From Acidilutibacter cellobiosedens (lineage in GTDB: Bacteria; Bacillota; Clostridia; Tissierellales; Acidilutibacteraceae), in the NCBI RefSeq assembly GCF_004103715.1, contig NZ_CP035282.1:3496501-3560500 (forward strand): a DNA stretch of 64,000 nt. The letters run 5' to 3'. How positions within the stretch are numbered: the stretch's first letter is position 1; every line of letters starts with the position of its first letter. Positions 46,368 to 54,882 of this stretch are shown here, piece after piece. Under the pieces are notes generated by a model. The model did no database searches, had not been told where the DNA came from, and saw nothing but the letters and a program-made list of their open reading frames with translations. A program made the position numbers and the translations under genes.

Positions 46368-47355
46368 CAGGTAATTTTCCTCCTATAGTTTTAGGTTCAA
46401 AATTCATTAATACTTCATAATATTTTTCATATGCATCTTTACAATCTTTTGTTTCAGTAAACCTAATATTAAGTTTTTCTTTTGCATTAACTATTGCATT
46501 TTTTTCAACACTTATTCCCAATTCTTTTGCATAATCTCCCAATTGTCCTAAGTTTCCCATTGCCCAATCCGAACTCTCTTTATATTTTTCTAAAAATTTA
46601 CTCACAAATTCCGGATCGTCTTTTATTAAATCTTCTTTAATTATTAAACTTGATTGAGGATATCCTTCATCAATCCCTGTTAAGTTTGCCCATTCCTTGT
46701 TTAAATCAAAAATTACTTTTGCATTCTCTTTCTTTGTAAGTATTGTAGTAGCTAAAGGTTCCGGCAAAACCGCTAAATTTGTTTTCCCGCTAAGAAAGGC
46801 CGGTCCTAATTCCGTAGCCGCATTTAAGTAAGTGATAGTTACATCTTTATCCGGATCTATACCATTTTCAGATAAAACATATCTTAAAACTATATCCGGA
46901 GTTAAGCCTTTTCCAATAGAATATATCTCTTTTCCCTTTAAATCTTCAAAAGAATTTATTTCTTCAGTACTTATCATATACAAGGAACCCCATGTAGACG
47001 TTCCGGCTAATCTATAAGCCATACCCTTATTAAAAGCCTGAGCCGCTAAGTTGGAAGGAACTATGGCTATATCTGGTTCCCCTTTTAAAATACTTGATAC
47101 AAGTACATCGGGAGCTTTCAAAAGCTCATAATTTATAGTTACATTTTTATCTACAGCTGGATTCTCTTTATCAAGCTTTGCAGCCGTTAAAGCCGGAAGA
47201 CCATCAGGAAAACTGAATTTCAGGGTTTTAGGCTGCTCCTGCTCTTCTTTAGGGGCTGTTGAAACTTCATCCCCTGCATTTTTATTGCTGCATCCGGAAA
47301 CTATTGATAATATTAAAACTAAACTTAAAATTAACAAAAAGAATTTCTTTTTCAT
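46342..47355 (-). CDS. ABC transporter substrate-binding lipoprotein (SsuA/THI5-like)
   Basis: A 337-residue secreted lipoprotein. The signal peptide ends in the lipobox SIVSGC. The mature part has the NMT1/SsuA-like fold pattern: PDVLVSSILKGEPDIAIVPS, LAGTSTWGSLYMIS and TNLAVLPEPLATTIL. ATG 47355 follows AGAGGTGA; GTG 47367 lies in that site. A strong Fur-box-like site lies about 110 bp upstream, so the transporter is probably metal-regulated. Ligand unknown: sulfonates, thiamine precursors and metallophores are all possible. Confidence 0.85.
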   Translation of the reverse strand: MKKKFFLLILSLVLILSIVSGCSNKNAGDEVSTAPKEEQEQPKTLKFSFPDGLPALTAAKLDKENPAVDKNVTINYELLKAPDVLVSSILKGEPDIAIVPSNLAAQAFNKGMAYRLAGTSTWGSLYMISTEEINSFEDLKGKEIYSIGKGLTPDIVLRYVLSENGIDPDKDVTITYLNAATELGPAFLSGKTNLAVLPEPLATTILTKKENAKVIFDLNKEWANLTGIDEGYPQSSLIIKEDLIKDDPEFVSKFLEKYKESSDWAMGNLGQLGDYAKELGISVEKNAIVNAKEKLNIRFTETKDCKDAYEKYYEVLMNFEPKTIGGKLPDEGLYFER

Positions 47356-47463
47356 TACCAAAATCACCTCTTAGAAATTTTTGATATAAAATACCCTATA
47401 ACAAATTACTCATAAATATTATACCATCTATTTTTATATATAAATCATTTTTTATGTTATTAT

Positions 47464-47484
47464 TGAAAATAATTCTCATTTTCA
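47464..47484. promoter_or_regulatory. Fur-box-like operator upstream of the SsuABC-like operon
   Basis: TGAAAAT and ATTTTCA flank AATTCTC. Read on the minus strand it contains TGAGAATTATTTTCA, which matches the 15-bp Gram-positive Fur core TGATAATNATTATCA at nearly every defined position. It lies about 110 bp before the binding-protein gene. Confidence 0.65.
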
Positions 47485-47487
47485 TAA

Positions 47488-47510
47488 CACAAGGGGACGG
47501 TTCTTCTGTG
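47488..47510. repeat. Short GGGGACGGTTCTTC-type dispersed repeat
   Basis: CACA, then AGGGGACGGTTCTTC, then TGTG. From memory this resembles a short repeat scattered through many Firmicutes genomes and linked to REP-type elements. It directly abuts the Fur-box-like site. Confidence 0.5.
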
Positions 47511-47543
47511 CTATTTCCATCCCGCAGTTATGTGTATATATAC

Positions 47544-47599
47544 AACAAGGGGATAAGTCAGAACCACTGAAGATGGTATTTTCTGCTTTTCCCCTTGTT
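47544..47599 (-). terminator. Hairpin after the DEAD-box helicase gene
   Basis: AACAAGGGGA (47544-47553) and TCCCCTTGTT (47590-47599) are perfect 10-bp complements across a 36-nt loop, just after the stop at 47602. The T-run is weak, so terminator function is likely but not certain; it may belong to the same repeat family as the neighbouring GGGGACGG element. Confidence 0.5.
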
Positions 47600-47601
47600 C
47601 C

Positions 47602-49191
47602 TTATTTTCTTCTCGGATTTGCAACTTCTATATTTATTTTATTTCCTCTTATTTTCTTTTTTTGTAATCTGGTGAGTATTTCATCTTTTAATTCTTCAGG
47701 TACTTCGACAAAGGTGAATTTATCGTACACATCAATTTTACCTATCAATCTTCCCGAAATACCCGTTTCTTCAGTTATTGCTCCGATAATATGTCTTGGG
47801 CTTACATTTTTCTTCTTCCCAACATTTATATATAACCTTACCATCTTTGAAGAATCTACTTTAAACTTCTTTTCATTTATCTCATCATCTTTTTGTTGCT
47901 TATCTTCTCCTATATAAAGCTTCAGTACTGCAGAAGCAATATCTACGGAATCATATTCATCTTGTAACAGAGAGTCAACTATCTTTTTATAGTAGGATAA
48001 TTCATCCTTCTCCATTATCTTCTTGATTTTTTCTATAAGGATATTTGTTCTTACTTCCTTAACATCAGTTAAAGTGGGAATTTCTTGACGAGTAATTTTA
48101 GTTTTAGTATACTTTTGAATATCTTTTAACCTGTATATATCTCTTCCCACTGCAAAACTAAATGCTTTTCCGGATTTTCCGGCCCTTGCTGTTCTTCCTA
48201 TTCTATGAACATAATATTCTTCATCATGGGGAATATCATAATTAAATACAATATCTATATCATCTACATCTATACCCCTCGCCGCTACATCCGTTGCTAC
48301 AAGAATATCAATATTTCCGCTCCTAAACCTACCCATAACCTTGTCTCTTTGAGTTTGCTTTAAATCCCCGTGAAGTCCGTCTACAAAATATCCTCTGCCT
48401 TGAAGTTCCATAACTAAATCGTCTACGCCTTTTTTTGTATTGCAAAAAACCAAAGAAAGTTTTGGATTATATATATCTATAAGCCTTGATAATACTTCTG
48501 TTTTCATATTCTGCTTTAATTCAAAATAATATTGTTCAACTTCAGGAACAGTGAGTTCCTTGTGCACTACCTTTATGAATTTAGGATCTTTCTGAAATTG
48601 CTTAGCAAATTTCATTATTTCATTGGACATAGTTGCGGAAAAAAATACGGTTTGCCTCTCTTCCGGCATCTTACCTAATATAAGTTCAATGTCATCTCTA
48701 AACCCCATGTCAAACATCTCGTCTGCTTCATCTAAAACCACCATTTTTATATTTTCAACTTTCAATGTATGTCTATTTAAGTGGTCTATAACTCTCCCGG
48801 GTGTACCAACTACTACCTGAACTCCTTTTTTCAAACTTTTAATTTGTCTTTCTATAGGTTGCCCCCCATATACAGGGAGAACATAAAAATCTTTTTTATA
48901 TTTAGCAAGTTTTTTAATCTCTTCTGCTACTTGTATGGAAAGTTCTCTTGTAGGACACAAAACAATTGCTTGAAGTATTTTATCCTTTCCACTGTACATT
49001 TCAATAATAGGTATTCCAAAAGCTGATGTCTTCCCGGTTCCCGTTTGAGCCTGGCCTATCACATCTTTCCCTTCTAAAATATATGGTATTGCTTGGGATT
49101 GAATAAGAGATGCCTCCTCAAATCCCATATCAGATACTGACTTTATTACTTCTTCTGATAAATTTAAATCTTCGAATTTCATTTTCCTCAT
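47602..49191 (-). CDS. DEAD-box RNA helicase with DbpA-type RNA-binding domain
   Basis: A 529-residue ATP-dependent RNA helicase of the CshA/DeaD/DbpA group, involved in rRNA or mRNA remodelling. Motifs in order: Q-motif region EASLIQSQAIPYI, AQTGTGKTSA, PTRELSIQ, TPGRVIDHL, VLDEADEMF, FSATM, VATDVAARGID and HRIGRTARAG. The last 75 residues (VRLYINVGKKKNVSPRHIIG onward) are a DbpA-type RNA-binding domain. ATG 49191 is used; ATG 49182 is possible. It is monocistronic. Confidence 0.92.
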   Translation of the reverse strand: MRKMKFEDLNLSEEVIKSVSDMGFEEASLIQSQAIPYILEGKDVIGQAQTGTGKTSAFGIPIIEMYSGKDKILQAIVLCPTRELSIQVAEEIKKLAKYKKDFYVLPVYGGQPIERQIKSLKKGVQVVVGTPGRVIDHLNRHTLKVENIKMVVLDEADEMFDMGFRDDIELILGKMPEERQTVFFSATMSNEIMKFAKQFQKDPKFIKVVHKELTVPEVEQYYFELKQNMKTEVLSRLIDIYNPKLSLVFCNTKKGVDDLVMELQGRGYFVDGLHGDLKQTQRDKVMGRFRSGNIDILVATDVAARGIDVDDIDIVFNYDIPHDEEYYVHRIGRTARAGKSGKAFSFAVGRDIYRLKDIQKYTKTKITRQEIPTLTDVKEVRTNILIEKIKKIMEKDELSYYKKIVDSLLQDEYDSVDIASAVLKLYIGEDKQQKDDEINEKKFKVDSSKMVRLYINVGKKKNVSPRHIIGAITEETGISGRLIGKIDVYDKFTFVEVPEELKDEILTRLQKKKIRGNKINIEVANPRRK

Positions 49192-49424
49192 GTATAATTA
49201 CAACTTCCTTCCTTGTTTATTCACTTAGTATAGTATAACTTTATTATTTCAGTAACACAAGAAAAATATTATAAATTCGTCTTACCCCTAAAATAATTAA
49301 CTTATAGTTAACATAATTTTAAACGGGACTTAACATAAACAGATTAATATTATAATTGATAAAAATAAAAAAACACTTTCTAACATAACACAGGTAAACA
49401 AATAACCTACCTCCACTAAAAATA

Positions 49425-49469
49425 TTATTAAAATAGATAGGGGCAAATCATCCCTATCTATTTTAATAA
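49425..49469 (-). terminator. Strong terminator of the divergent polysaccharide deacetylase gene
   Basis: An 18-bp perfect stem (49425-49442 with 49452-49469, arms ending GATAGGG/CCCTATC) closes a 9-nt loop. It is followed on the minus strand by TATTTTTAG. The remaining 49192-49424 holds nothing I can identify. Confidence 0.85.
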
Positions 49470-49517
49470 GTTTTCTACCTACGGTTTTCCCTGTAAAATC
49501 AATGGCTCTTTCTTGTA

Positions 49518-50339
49518 TTAATCTGCATTAACTTTTTCACTGCCATCGGCAATTCTTTTGAGTTCCGATAAGTATACAAATTCTATCCCTCTATTTTTCA
49601 TTTCCTTAGACATTTTATTTATGATATTTACCGTTACTTTTCCTCCCTGACCGCCTATATGTCCTATGCCAACAGCATAGCCTTTACTTTTAGCAATATC
49701 TTCTAATTTATCCATTGCCTTTGTTATCTCTTTTTCGGATTTTGAATTATCCAAAAATATATCCCTTTCAAAGTACATTACGTTTAATTTCTCCGATATA
49801 TTTTTTGCAACGGTAATAGTTCCTGTTTTACTATCTAAAAAAAACAAATTATTTTCCTGGGCTACCTTCAATACTTCAGCCATGATTCTTTCGTCTTTAA
49901 TAGATTTGGAACCCATATGGTTATTTATTCCTTTTGCCCATTTGATTTCATCAAGACCTTCATTAACCACATTTCTTATCTCTTCGTTTGTCATAGAAGA
50001 AGTAATAGGTTTAGGTCCAAGCCATTTTTTGTTTCCGGTTTCCGATTCCATTGGAAGATGAAGAATTACTTCGAACCCGACATTGTGAAAAAGTTCCGCA
50101 TCCTCCTTAGAACATTCCAAAAACGGCATTACTGCTACAGTAACAGGAATATCCAACTTTAAAAGTTCATCTGTTCCGTCTCCGTGTTCTCCCAAGTCAT
50201 CTATTACTAAGGCTATGTACGACTTTTTATTTGCATAAGTCGAAACTGCCTTATATTTAAAAATAAATTTTGGAATAAAAATTGACATTATAATTGCTAT
50301 CACCATTATATATAGGACCTTCCTTTTAATATATAACAT
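49518..50339 (-). CDS. Divergent polysaccharide deacetylase family protein (DUF610)
   Basis: A 273-residue exported protein of the divergent polysaccharide deacetylase (YibQ-like) family. An N-terminal helix (about 8-28) is a signal or anchor. The NodB-like core shows ALVIDDLGEHGDG (metal Asp), VILHLPMESE, GINNHMGSKS and a late GIGHIGG. The fold suggests action on a cell-wall or spore polysaccharide, though activity is unproven for the family. It is monocistronic with its own terminator. Confidence 0.85.
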   Translation of the reverse strand: MLYIKRKVLYIMVIAIIMSIFIPKFIFKYKAVSTYANKKSYIALVIDDLGEHGDGTDELLKLDIPVTVAVMPFLECSKEDAELFHNVGFEVILHLPMESETGNKKWLGPKPITSSMTNEEIRNVVNEGLDEIKWAKGINNHMGSKSIKDERIMAEVLKVAQENNLFFLDSKTGTITVAKNISEKLNVMYFERDIFLDNSKSEKEITKAMDKLEDIAKSKGYAVGIGHIGGQGGKVTVNIINKMSKEMKNRGIEFVYLSELKRIADGSEKVNAD

Positions 50340-50496
50340 TAAAATAACCTCCTTATTATTATCAATAGTAAATTATATTAATGGTAATCGGGGTTATATG
50401 AAAATTTTTACAAACTATAAAAAAATCAAATATATAATGTAAACAATTAATATTTATTTAATAGGCAAAAATAGTAATTATTAAATCCTCAAAAAG

Positions 50497-50526
50497 TTGA
50501 CTTTGCAAAACTTTTCCCATTATAAT
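50497..50526 (+). promoter_or_regulatory. Sigma-A-type promoter of the broken lipoprotein gene
   Basis: TTGACT (50497-50502), 18-bp spacer, TATAAT (50521-50526), 57 bp before the start codon. Confidence 0.65.
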
Positions 50527-50582
50527 AAATATATAATATTATATAACTGAGAAGAATCAAAAAGATTAGTGAACGAATTACC

Positions 50583-51006
50583 ATGATTGCAAAGAAGTCT
50601 AAAATGTTAATTTCCGTTTTACTTATCGCTATTTTTATCATTGCCATTGCAGCAGGGTGTAAAAAACAGCCTCTTACCGCTAAAGAAGCTGTTGACCAAC
50701 TGATTCAGAGAATTACTTATAAAAATAATAAGATTACCTTTACTGTTCCGAAAAATTATCCCGAAAGTACACAGTGGAATATCATTATTGCCGGCAAATT
50801 GGAGGAAAACGGCTTCGGTATGAGCGTCCATCTGTCCAACGACAAAATGAAAACAAGTCTTGGGTTGGCAGACAAATGTATTCCATTGAAATAAAAATGG
50901 ATATACCGAGCTTCTCATGTCTGTTTCTCTGCCTGATGAGGACGGTAACACCATTGAACGCAGCATCGATCTCTTAAATGTTGACGACATAGCTTGTTCA
51001 AAATAA
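50583..51006 (+). pseudogene. Lipoprotein gene broken by frameshifts
   Basis: The frame opens with a normal lipoprotein signal ending AIAAGC and continues EAVDQLIQRITYKNNKITFTV through GFGMSVHLSN, where it goes off frame and stops at 50894. The other frames then carry the natural continuation: QNENKSWVGRQMYSIEI in one, and SVSLPDEDGNTIERSIDLL ending at 51006 in another. At least two small indels are needed to rejoin them. It still has a promoter and terminator. The original function is unknown. Confidence 0.7.
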
Positions 51007-51064
51007 AAAAAGTCACTTCATTTAAGGTTACTTTCCATAAGGATGTATTATGTTTTTAAGATTT

Positions 51065-51100
51065 GCCGTAGGATGGTTTGTTGTATCCTGCGGCTTTTCT
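51065..51100 (+). terminator. Terminator after the broken lipoprotein gene
   Basis: GCCGTAGGAT and ATCCTGCGGC pair over ten positions (one G-T) around a 10-nt loop, followed by TTTTCT. It lies about 60 bp after the pseudogene end. Confidence 0.75.
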
Positions 51101-51281
51101 CTTGTCCTAAACTCCGTCCATAAAGTTAAAAATCTCTCCTGTCGTTCGATTTTATCAAATCTTTATTTCTTTCGCTTGAATATTTTGCTTACAAGAAATA
51201 TAATAAATAAAAAGATTATCCATTTAAGAGGAAACTATAATGGAGTATATAAGTATAAAAAAGTGACAGCCAAATGAGATT

Positions 51282-51600
51282 TTACCGTACGGATAGCGAT
51301 TTATCATTGTGCAAGCTGGCATTTCCCTCACCGGCATGCAGCTTGAGGAAGTAGAGAAGATCACGGAGGGCTGGAAGTATGGTGCTGTACCTGCAACTGC
51401 TGTCCTTTATCGAAAGCGGCCGGTTTGAGAAAGGCGGTATGCGAAACCTAATCCATAAAGCACTGTGGAGCCAGCTGCCGAAACAGGAGCGGAAGCTTCT
51501 GCTGGTCATCCATCTTTCCATGCTTTTCTCTAATGCAGGCCACAGTTTAATCATTGAGCCTGACACGACATGGGCCTATGTGCTGAACAACGCCGACTAG
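51282..51600. other. GC-richer degenerate patch, probably a decayed foreign fragment
   Basis: The surrounding gene-free DNA (51101-51888) is AT-rich, but this part is close to half GC, with codon-like texture in several frames. Short open pieces read MRFYRTDSDLSLCKLAF (just upstream, from about 51274), then MQLEEVEKITEGWKYGA in another frame, then WSQLPKQERKLLLVIHLSML in a third. None is complete. It looks like remnants of a mobile-element or plasmid gene, but I do not recognise the family. Confidence 0.45.
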
Positions 51601-51723
51601 TATATATACTAAGAAAACAAAGTAATATAGACACACAGTGCAGAACGTCCACAAGTTTTGACCTGTGGACGCTCCTTTGCCAGACGCTACAACAAATCAT
51701 CAATCTTACTCATAAAAAGCAAA

Positions 51724-51814
51724 TCCTCCAGTAAAGATTATTTACAATTCTTTCATAATCATTTTGCTGTAATGCAAAATAATTTTGATTCTCGTAAACA
51801 TCTTTACTGGAGGA
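51724..51814. repeat. Large nested inverted repeat (cruciform-like)
   Basis: Perfect 15-bp outer arms, TCCTCCAGTAAAGAT (51724-51738) and ATCTTTACTGGAGGA (51800-51814), enclose an inner 7-bp hairpin ATTTTGC/GCAAAAT at 51761-51780. It lies 75 bp downstream of the small zinc-ribbon gene. It may be a tiny non-autonomous element or a complex terminator. Confidence 0.7.
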
Positions 51815-51888
51815 CTGCCAAAATCAGTATCCTTTTTTGCTTAAAGTTCTACTCCTTGATATCAATAGGTTGCTAATAAGATGGTAAC

Positions 51889-52059
51889 CTATCTTCCGAA
51901 TCCTCTGCCATTATTTCTTTGTTGTTTTCTTTTTCTTCTACATTCGGGACATCTTTGGGGTTCATTCTCAAAACCTTTTTCCTTATAAAATGTTTGCTCT
52001 CCTTCTGTAAATATAAATTCTTTTCCACAATCTTTACATACTAAAGTTTTATCTGCCAT
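51889..52059 (-). CDS. Small zinc-ribbon protein (56 residues)
   Basis: Reads MADKTLVCKDCGKEFIFTEG, then a short helix, RCPECRRKRK and an Arg/Gly tail GRGFGR. The two CxxC pairs form a zinc ribbon of the kind found in many small clostridial proteins. AAAGGAGG lies nine bases before ATG 52059. The basic C-terminus suggests nucleic-acid contact, but the role is unknown. Confidence 0.85.
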   Translation of the reverse strand: MADKTLVCKDCGKEFIFTEGEQTFYKEKGFENEPQRCPECRRKRKQQRNNGRGFGR

Positions 52060-52377
52060 TTCACCATTCCTCCTTTTACCTGGATTTAAGATTTAAAACC
52101 TAATCTACAAACAAATTCCTAATATGAGGAATGATGTGTAATGGTTTTAATCTTATATATAATAACACTTTAATCATATCATTTTTATTATTCATATACA
52201 ATATATAGAATATAAATTTTTTATATCTTTTTCTCAATATACAATATACTGTTTTAATTTACTTTTGACTTATATAAATGTAAAATTAAGTTGAATTGGA
52301 TAGTTTGGAGGAAAACGTTAAAATTATGTTTTCATTGAAATATAGATTAATATAATTGTATAAGGAGGAAAATATAA
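52060..52377. other. Gene-free AT-rich spacer
   Basis: Lies between the divergent zinc-ribbon and VOC genes. AAGGAGG before 52378 and AAAGGAGG before 52059 are the ribosome binding sites. A TATAAT near 52350 may be part of the VOC promoter; nothing else stands out. Confidence 0.55.
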
Positions 52378-52818
52378 ATGAAACCTGTAATTGACCACAT
52401 TCATATAACCGTTTCTGATTTTGAACGGGCAGAAAAATTTTATGATCTTTTAATGCCTTTATTGGGATTTGATTTAAAAAATAAAGAAAAAGATGATATC
52501 CCTGATCATGAATACAAAATTATAGAATATCATCATAATAATTTTTCCTTTGGCATTGTAAATCCACGATCCCCATATGTTAATGAGAAAATAAGCAGAA
52601 GAAAACCTGGCTCTCTCCACCATGTCGCATTTTATGTGGACACTCCTTCTGATGTTAATATACTATATGAACAAATAAAAGAAATTGGAGCCACCGTTGT
52701 ACACAAACCTCAATTTTATCCCGAATATTGTAAGGATTATTATAGTTTCTTTTTTAAAGATTCGGAAGGAATAGAACTTGAGATTGTAAATTTTGGAAGA
52801 ACAAATTATTTCGTTTAA
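52378..52818 (+). CDS. VOC-superfamily (glyoxalase-fold) protein
   Basis: A 146-residue single-domain vicinal-oxygen-chelate protein. The paired beta-alpha-beta-beta-beta units show the metal-ligand pattern: His in DHIHITVSD, His in LHHVAFYVD and Glu in GIELEIVNF. It could act as a lyase, dioxygenase or resistance protein; sequence does not tell. AAGGAGG precedes the ATG and it is monocistronic. Confidence 0.87.
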   Translation: MKPVIDHIHITVSDFERAEKFYDLLMPLLGFDLKNKEKDDIPDHEYKIIEYHHNNFSFGIVNPRSPYVNEKISRRKPGSLHHVAFYVDTPSDVNILYEQIKEIGATVVHKPQFYPEYCKDYYSFFFKDSEGIELEIVNFGRTNYFV

Positions 52819-52840
52819 TTTTATATTTCTATACGTGACA

Positions 52841-54154
52841 TCAATTCATAGGTATATCTATAATTTTGTTATACATTTTATTATATTTTATTGAGTTGAT
52901 ATTTAACGTTAATTCCTCCCCTGTTCCATTAAATCTTAATGTTCTTGTATATGTTATCATACTTTCCTTATCATTTAAAATCTTCTTCTCATGTTTCCCC
53001 GGAATAGTTCCCTGAAGTTTCAAATCCTTATCATCAGCAGTCAAGTTCACCTTTGAAAGAGCCACATTTTCTTCTGTAGTAATATTGATATATGTTTCTC
53101 CGCCCTTTTCATATACTTTATTAATTTCAACTTTCTGGCCATTTATTTCAACAGATTGTGACTTTTCATTTCTTTCAAGTTTTACTGATTCAGAAGCATC
53201 ATAATCTGCTTCAAAGCTAACAAGTTTTATCTGTAATTCTTTCAAATTCTTAGGAAGAGCATCGTATTCAAAGCTGAATTTCATTCCTTTTATATCAGTA
53301 GTCATTTCTGATCCTTGAATAGATACTTCTTTCCCATTAGCATATATTTTAATATCCAAATTATATGGTCTGATTCTTTCCCCTGTTATTTGATCTGCAG
53401 CCAATTCTATAATATTTTGAATCTTACCTTTTACAACTGTAGTAGTAGGAGATGCCGTAATAGACTGAAATCTTATAGTGGCATTATCTACTTTGACCTT
53501 TTCATTTAAATGCTTTTTTAATGTATAACCCATAGCCTTATTTCTATCCAAGACAAATGAGATTTCTCCCTTTTCATTTTCTCCCGATTTTTCTATTTCA
53601 AATTCCCATTTTAATCTCTTTTCAAAAAAATGAGGGGTACTAAAGGATGCTATCCACTTAACTTCGTTATTCTCCTTATCTATTTCTCCTTGAGCCGATT
53701 CCGTCATATATTCTCCTGCAATTCCGCTTATGTTGCTATTATCAACATTCAGGAATTCTAAAACATTGCCGCTCCTTATAGTGTAAAAAATCAAAAGCTG
53801 GTTTTCATCTAACATTACACCATCTAATGTGACTGCCGTTCCGTCCTCAAATGTATAACTCTTGCCTATTATCTGTCCTTTTCCCAGCTCATTTAGTTGA
53901 CTTAATGTTCCGTTCATAACTCCTTCATATCCCACCAATTTTTTCCCATAGAATGCTAAAGTGTCAATGTTACTTCCTAAAATAATTGCTGCAACAATTA
54001 TCGCCGCCCATTTTATTTTAAATTTTTTAGAATACTTCAAATGAGGAGGAGTATTATTTAAGGCAGATCTAAGTTTTAATTCCAATTCTTCCGGCACATT
54101 TATCATTTCCATCTCTATTCTTTTTTTTTCAAAGAATCTATCTAAATCATTCAT
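52841..54154 (-). CDS. DUF4179 anti-sigma factor-like membrane protein
   Basis: A 437-residue single-span membrane protein. The N-terminal cytoplasmic part (1-47) would bind the sigma factor; a transmembrane helix follows (about 48-66, AAIIVAAIILGSNI), then DUF4179 and a long beta-rich extracytoplasmic sensor region. The start overlaps the end of the sigma factor gene by 8 bp, so the two are coupled. The signal sensed is unknown. Confidence 0.83.
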   Translation of the reverse strand: MNDLDRFFEKKRIEMEMINVPEELELKLRSALNNTPPHLKYSKKFKIKWAAIIVAAIILGSNIDTLAFYGKKLVGYEGVMNGTLSQLNELGKGQIIGKSYTFEDGTAVTLDGVMLDENQLLIFYTIRSGNVLEFLNVDNSNISGIAGEYMTESAQGEIDKENNEVKWIASFSTPHFFEKRLKWEFEIEKSGENEKGEISFVLDRNKAMGYTLKKHLNEKVKVDNATIRFQSITASPTTTVVKGKIQNIIELAADQITGERIRPYNLDIKIYANGKEVSIQGSEMTTDIKGMKFSFEYDALPKNLKELQIKLVSFEADYDASESVKLERNEKSQSVEINGQKVEINKVYEKGGETYINITTEENVALSKVNLTADDKDLKLQGTIPGKHEKKILNDKESMITYTRTLRFNGTGEELTLNINSIKYNKMYNKIIDIPMN

Positions 54155-54674
54155 TCATCTCCACCTCCACCATTCTTTTTAAATTTTTAATCCCGGCATT
54201 TATTCTTGATTTCACAGTTCCTATAGGAATTTTCAATATCTTGGCTATGGCCTTATAGTCCATGTCTAAAAAATATCTCATTTTTATGACTTCTTGATGT
54301 TTTCGACTAAGATGAGACATGCATTTTTCAATAATCATTTCTTCTTCCACATCTTTATCTTCAAAAACACTTTCCTTCTCAAATTCACTTTCTCTATTTA
54401 TTAATATTGTTCTTCCTTTTATTTTTAAATATCTTTTACAGCAATTTACCAAAATAGTTTTACTCCAACTATAAAAGGAATCTTCTTTTTTTAATCTATG
54501 TATATTTTGATATAAAATCAAAATCATATCCTGCATAATGTCTAAAGCATCTTCTTCATTTTTTACATATATATACGCAAGTCTATAATATTCTGCTTTT
54601 CTGTCCATAATCAATTGAACTAATGCGTCTTTATCTCCATGCTGTGCTTTTTTTACCAATTCTGCCAAGTCCAT
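54147..54674 (-). CDS. ECF-type RNA polymerase sigma factor
   Basis: A 175-residue sigma-70 family protein. Region 2 is seen in YRLAYIYVKNEEDALDIMQD and FYSWSKTILVNCCKRYL; region 4 in LSRKHQEVIKMRYFLDMDYK and IAKILKIPIGTVKSRI. ATG 54674 follows GAGAGGAAG; the open frame to 54707 includes that site. With its DUF4179 partner it forms an envelope-stress-type switch, probably autoregulated. Confidence 0.9.
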   Translation of the reverse strand: MDLAELVKKAQHGDKDALVQLIMDRKAEYYRLAYIYVKNEEDALDIMQDMILILYQNIHRLKKEDSFYSWSKTILVNCCKRYLKIKGRTILINRESEFEKESVFEDKDVEEEMIIEKCMSHLSRKHQEVIKMRYFLDMDYKAIAKILKIPIGTVKSRINAGIKNLKRMVEVEMNE

Positions 54675-54882
54675 ATTTTCACTTCCTCTCAATATATAAG
54701 AGTACAAAAATAATGAAAAAGTTCATTTAAATTTAATTTCTCCATTATATTTTTTAATATCTTTTAAAATTTTTGTTTTTTGCAAGAGGAAATTCCTCAC
54801 TTTTGCAAATTTTTTTCCTCACCCCATAGGTGGGGAATTTTTGATCATTGCAGCCATCTTTCAACTTTTTATTCTGCGGTTA

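Noticed and set aside
47488-47599. Complete insertion sequence after the helicase
   Set aside because: Only short palindromic motifs are present, with no transposase and no paired ends.
51050-51277. Possible 75-residue plus-strand protein
   Set aside because: It contains the terminator of the broken lipoprotein gene and has no ribosome binding site or recognisable content.
51282-51566. Possible 94-residue minus-strand protein
   Set aside because: It lies antisense to the better plus-strand fragments in a decayed patch and lacks a start site.
51724-51814. Integron attC site
   Set aside because: The arms lack the conserved core sites of attC and no integrase is near.
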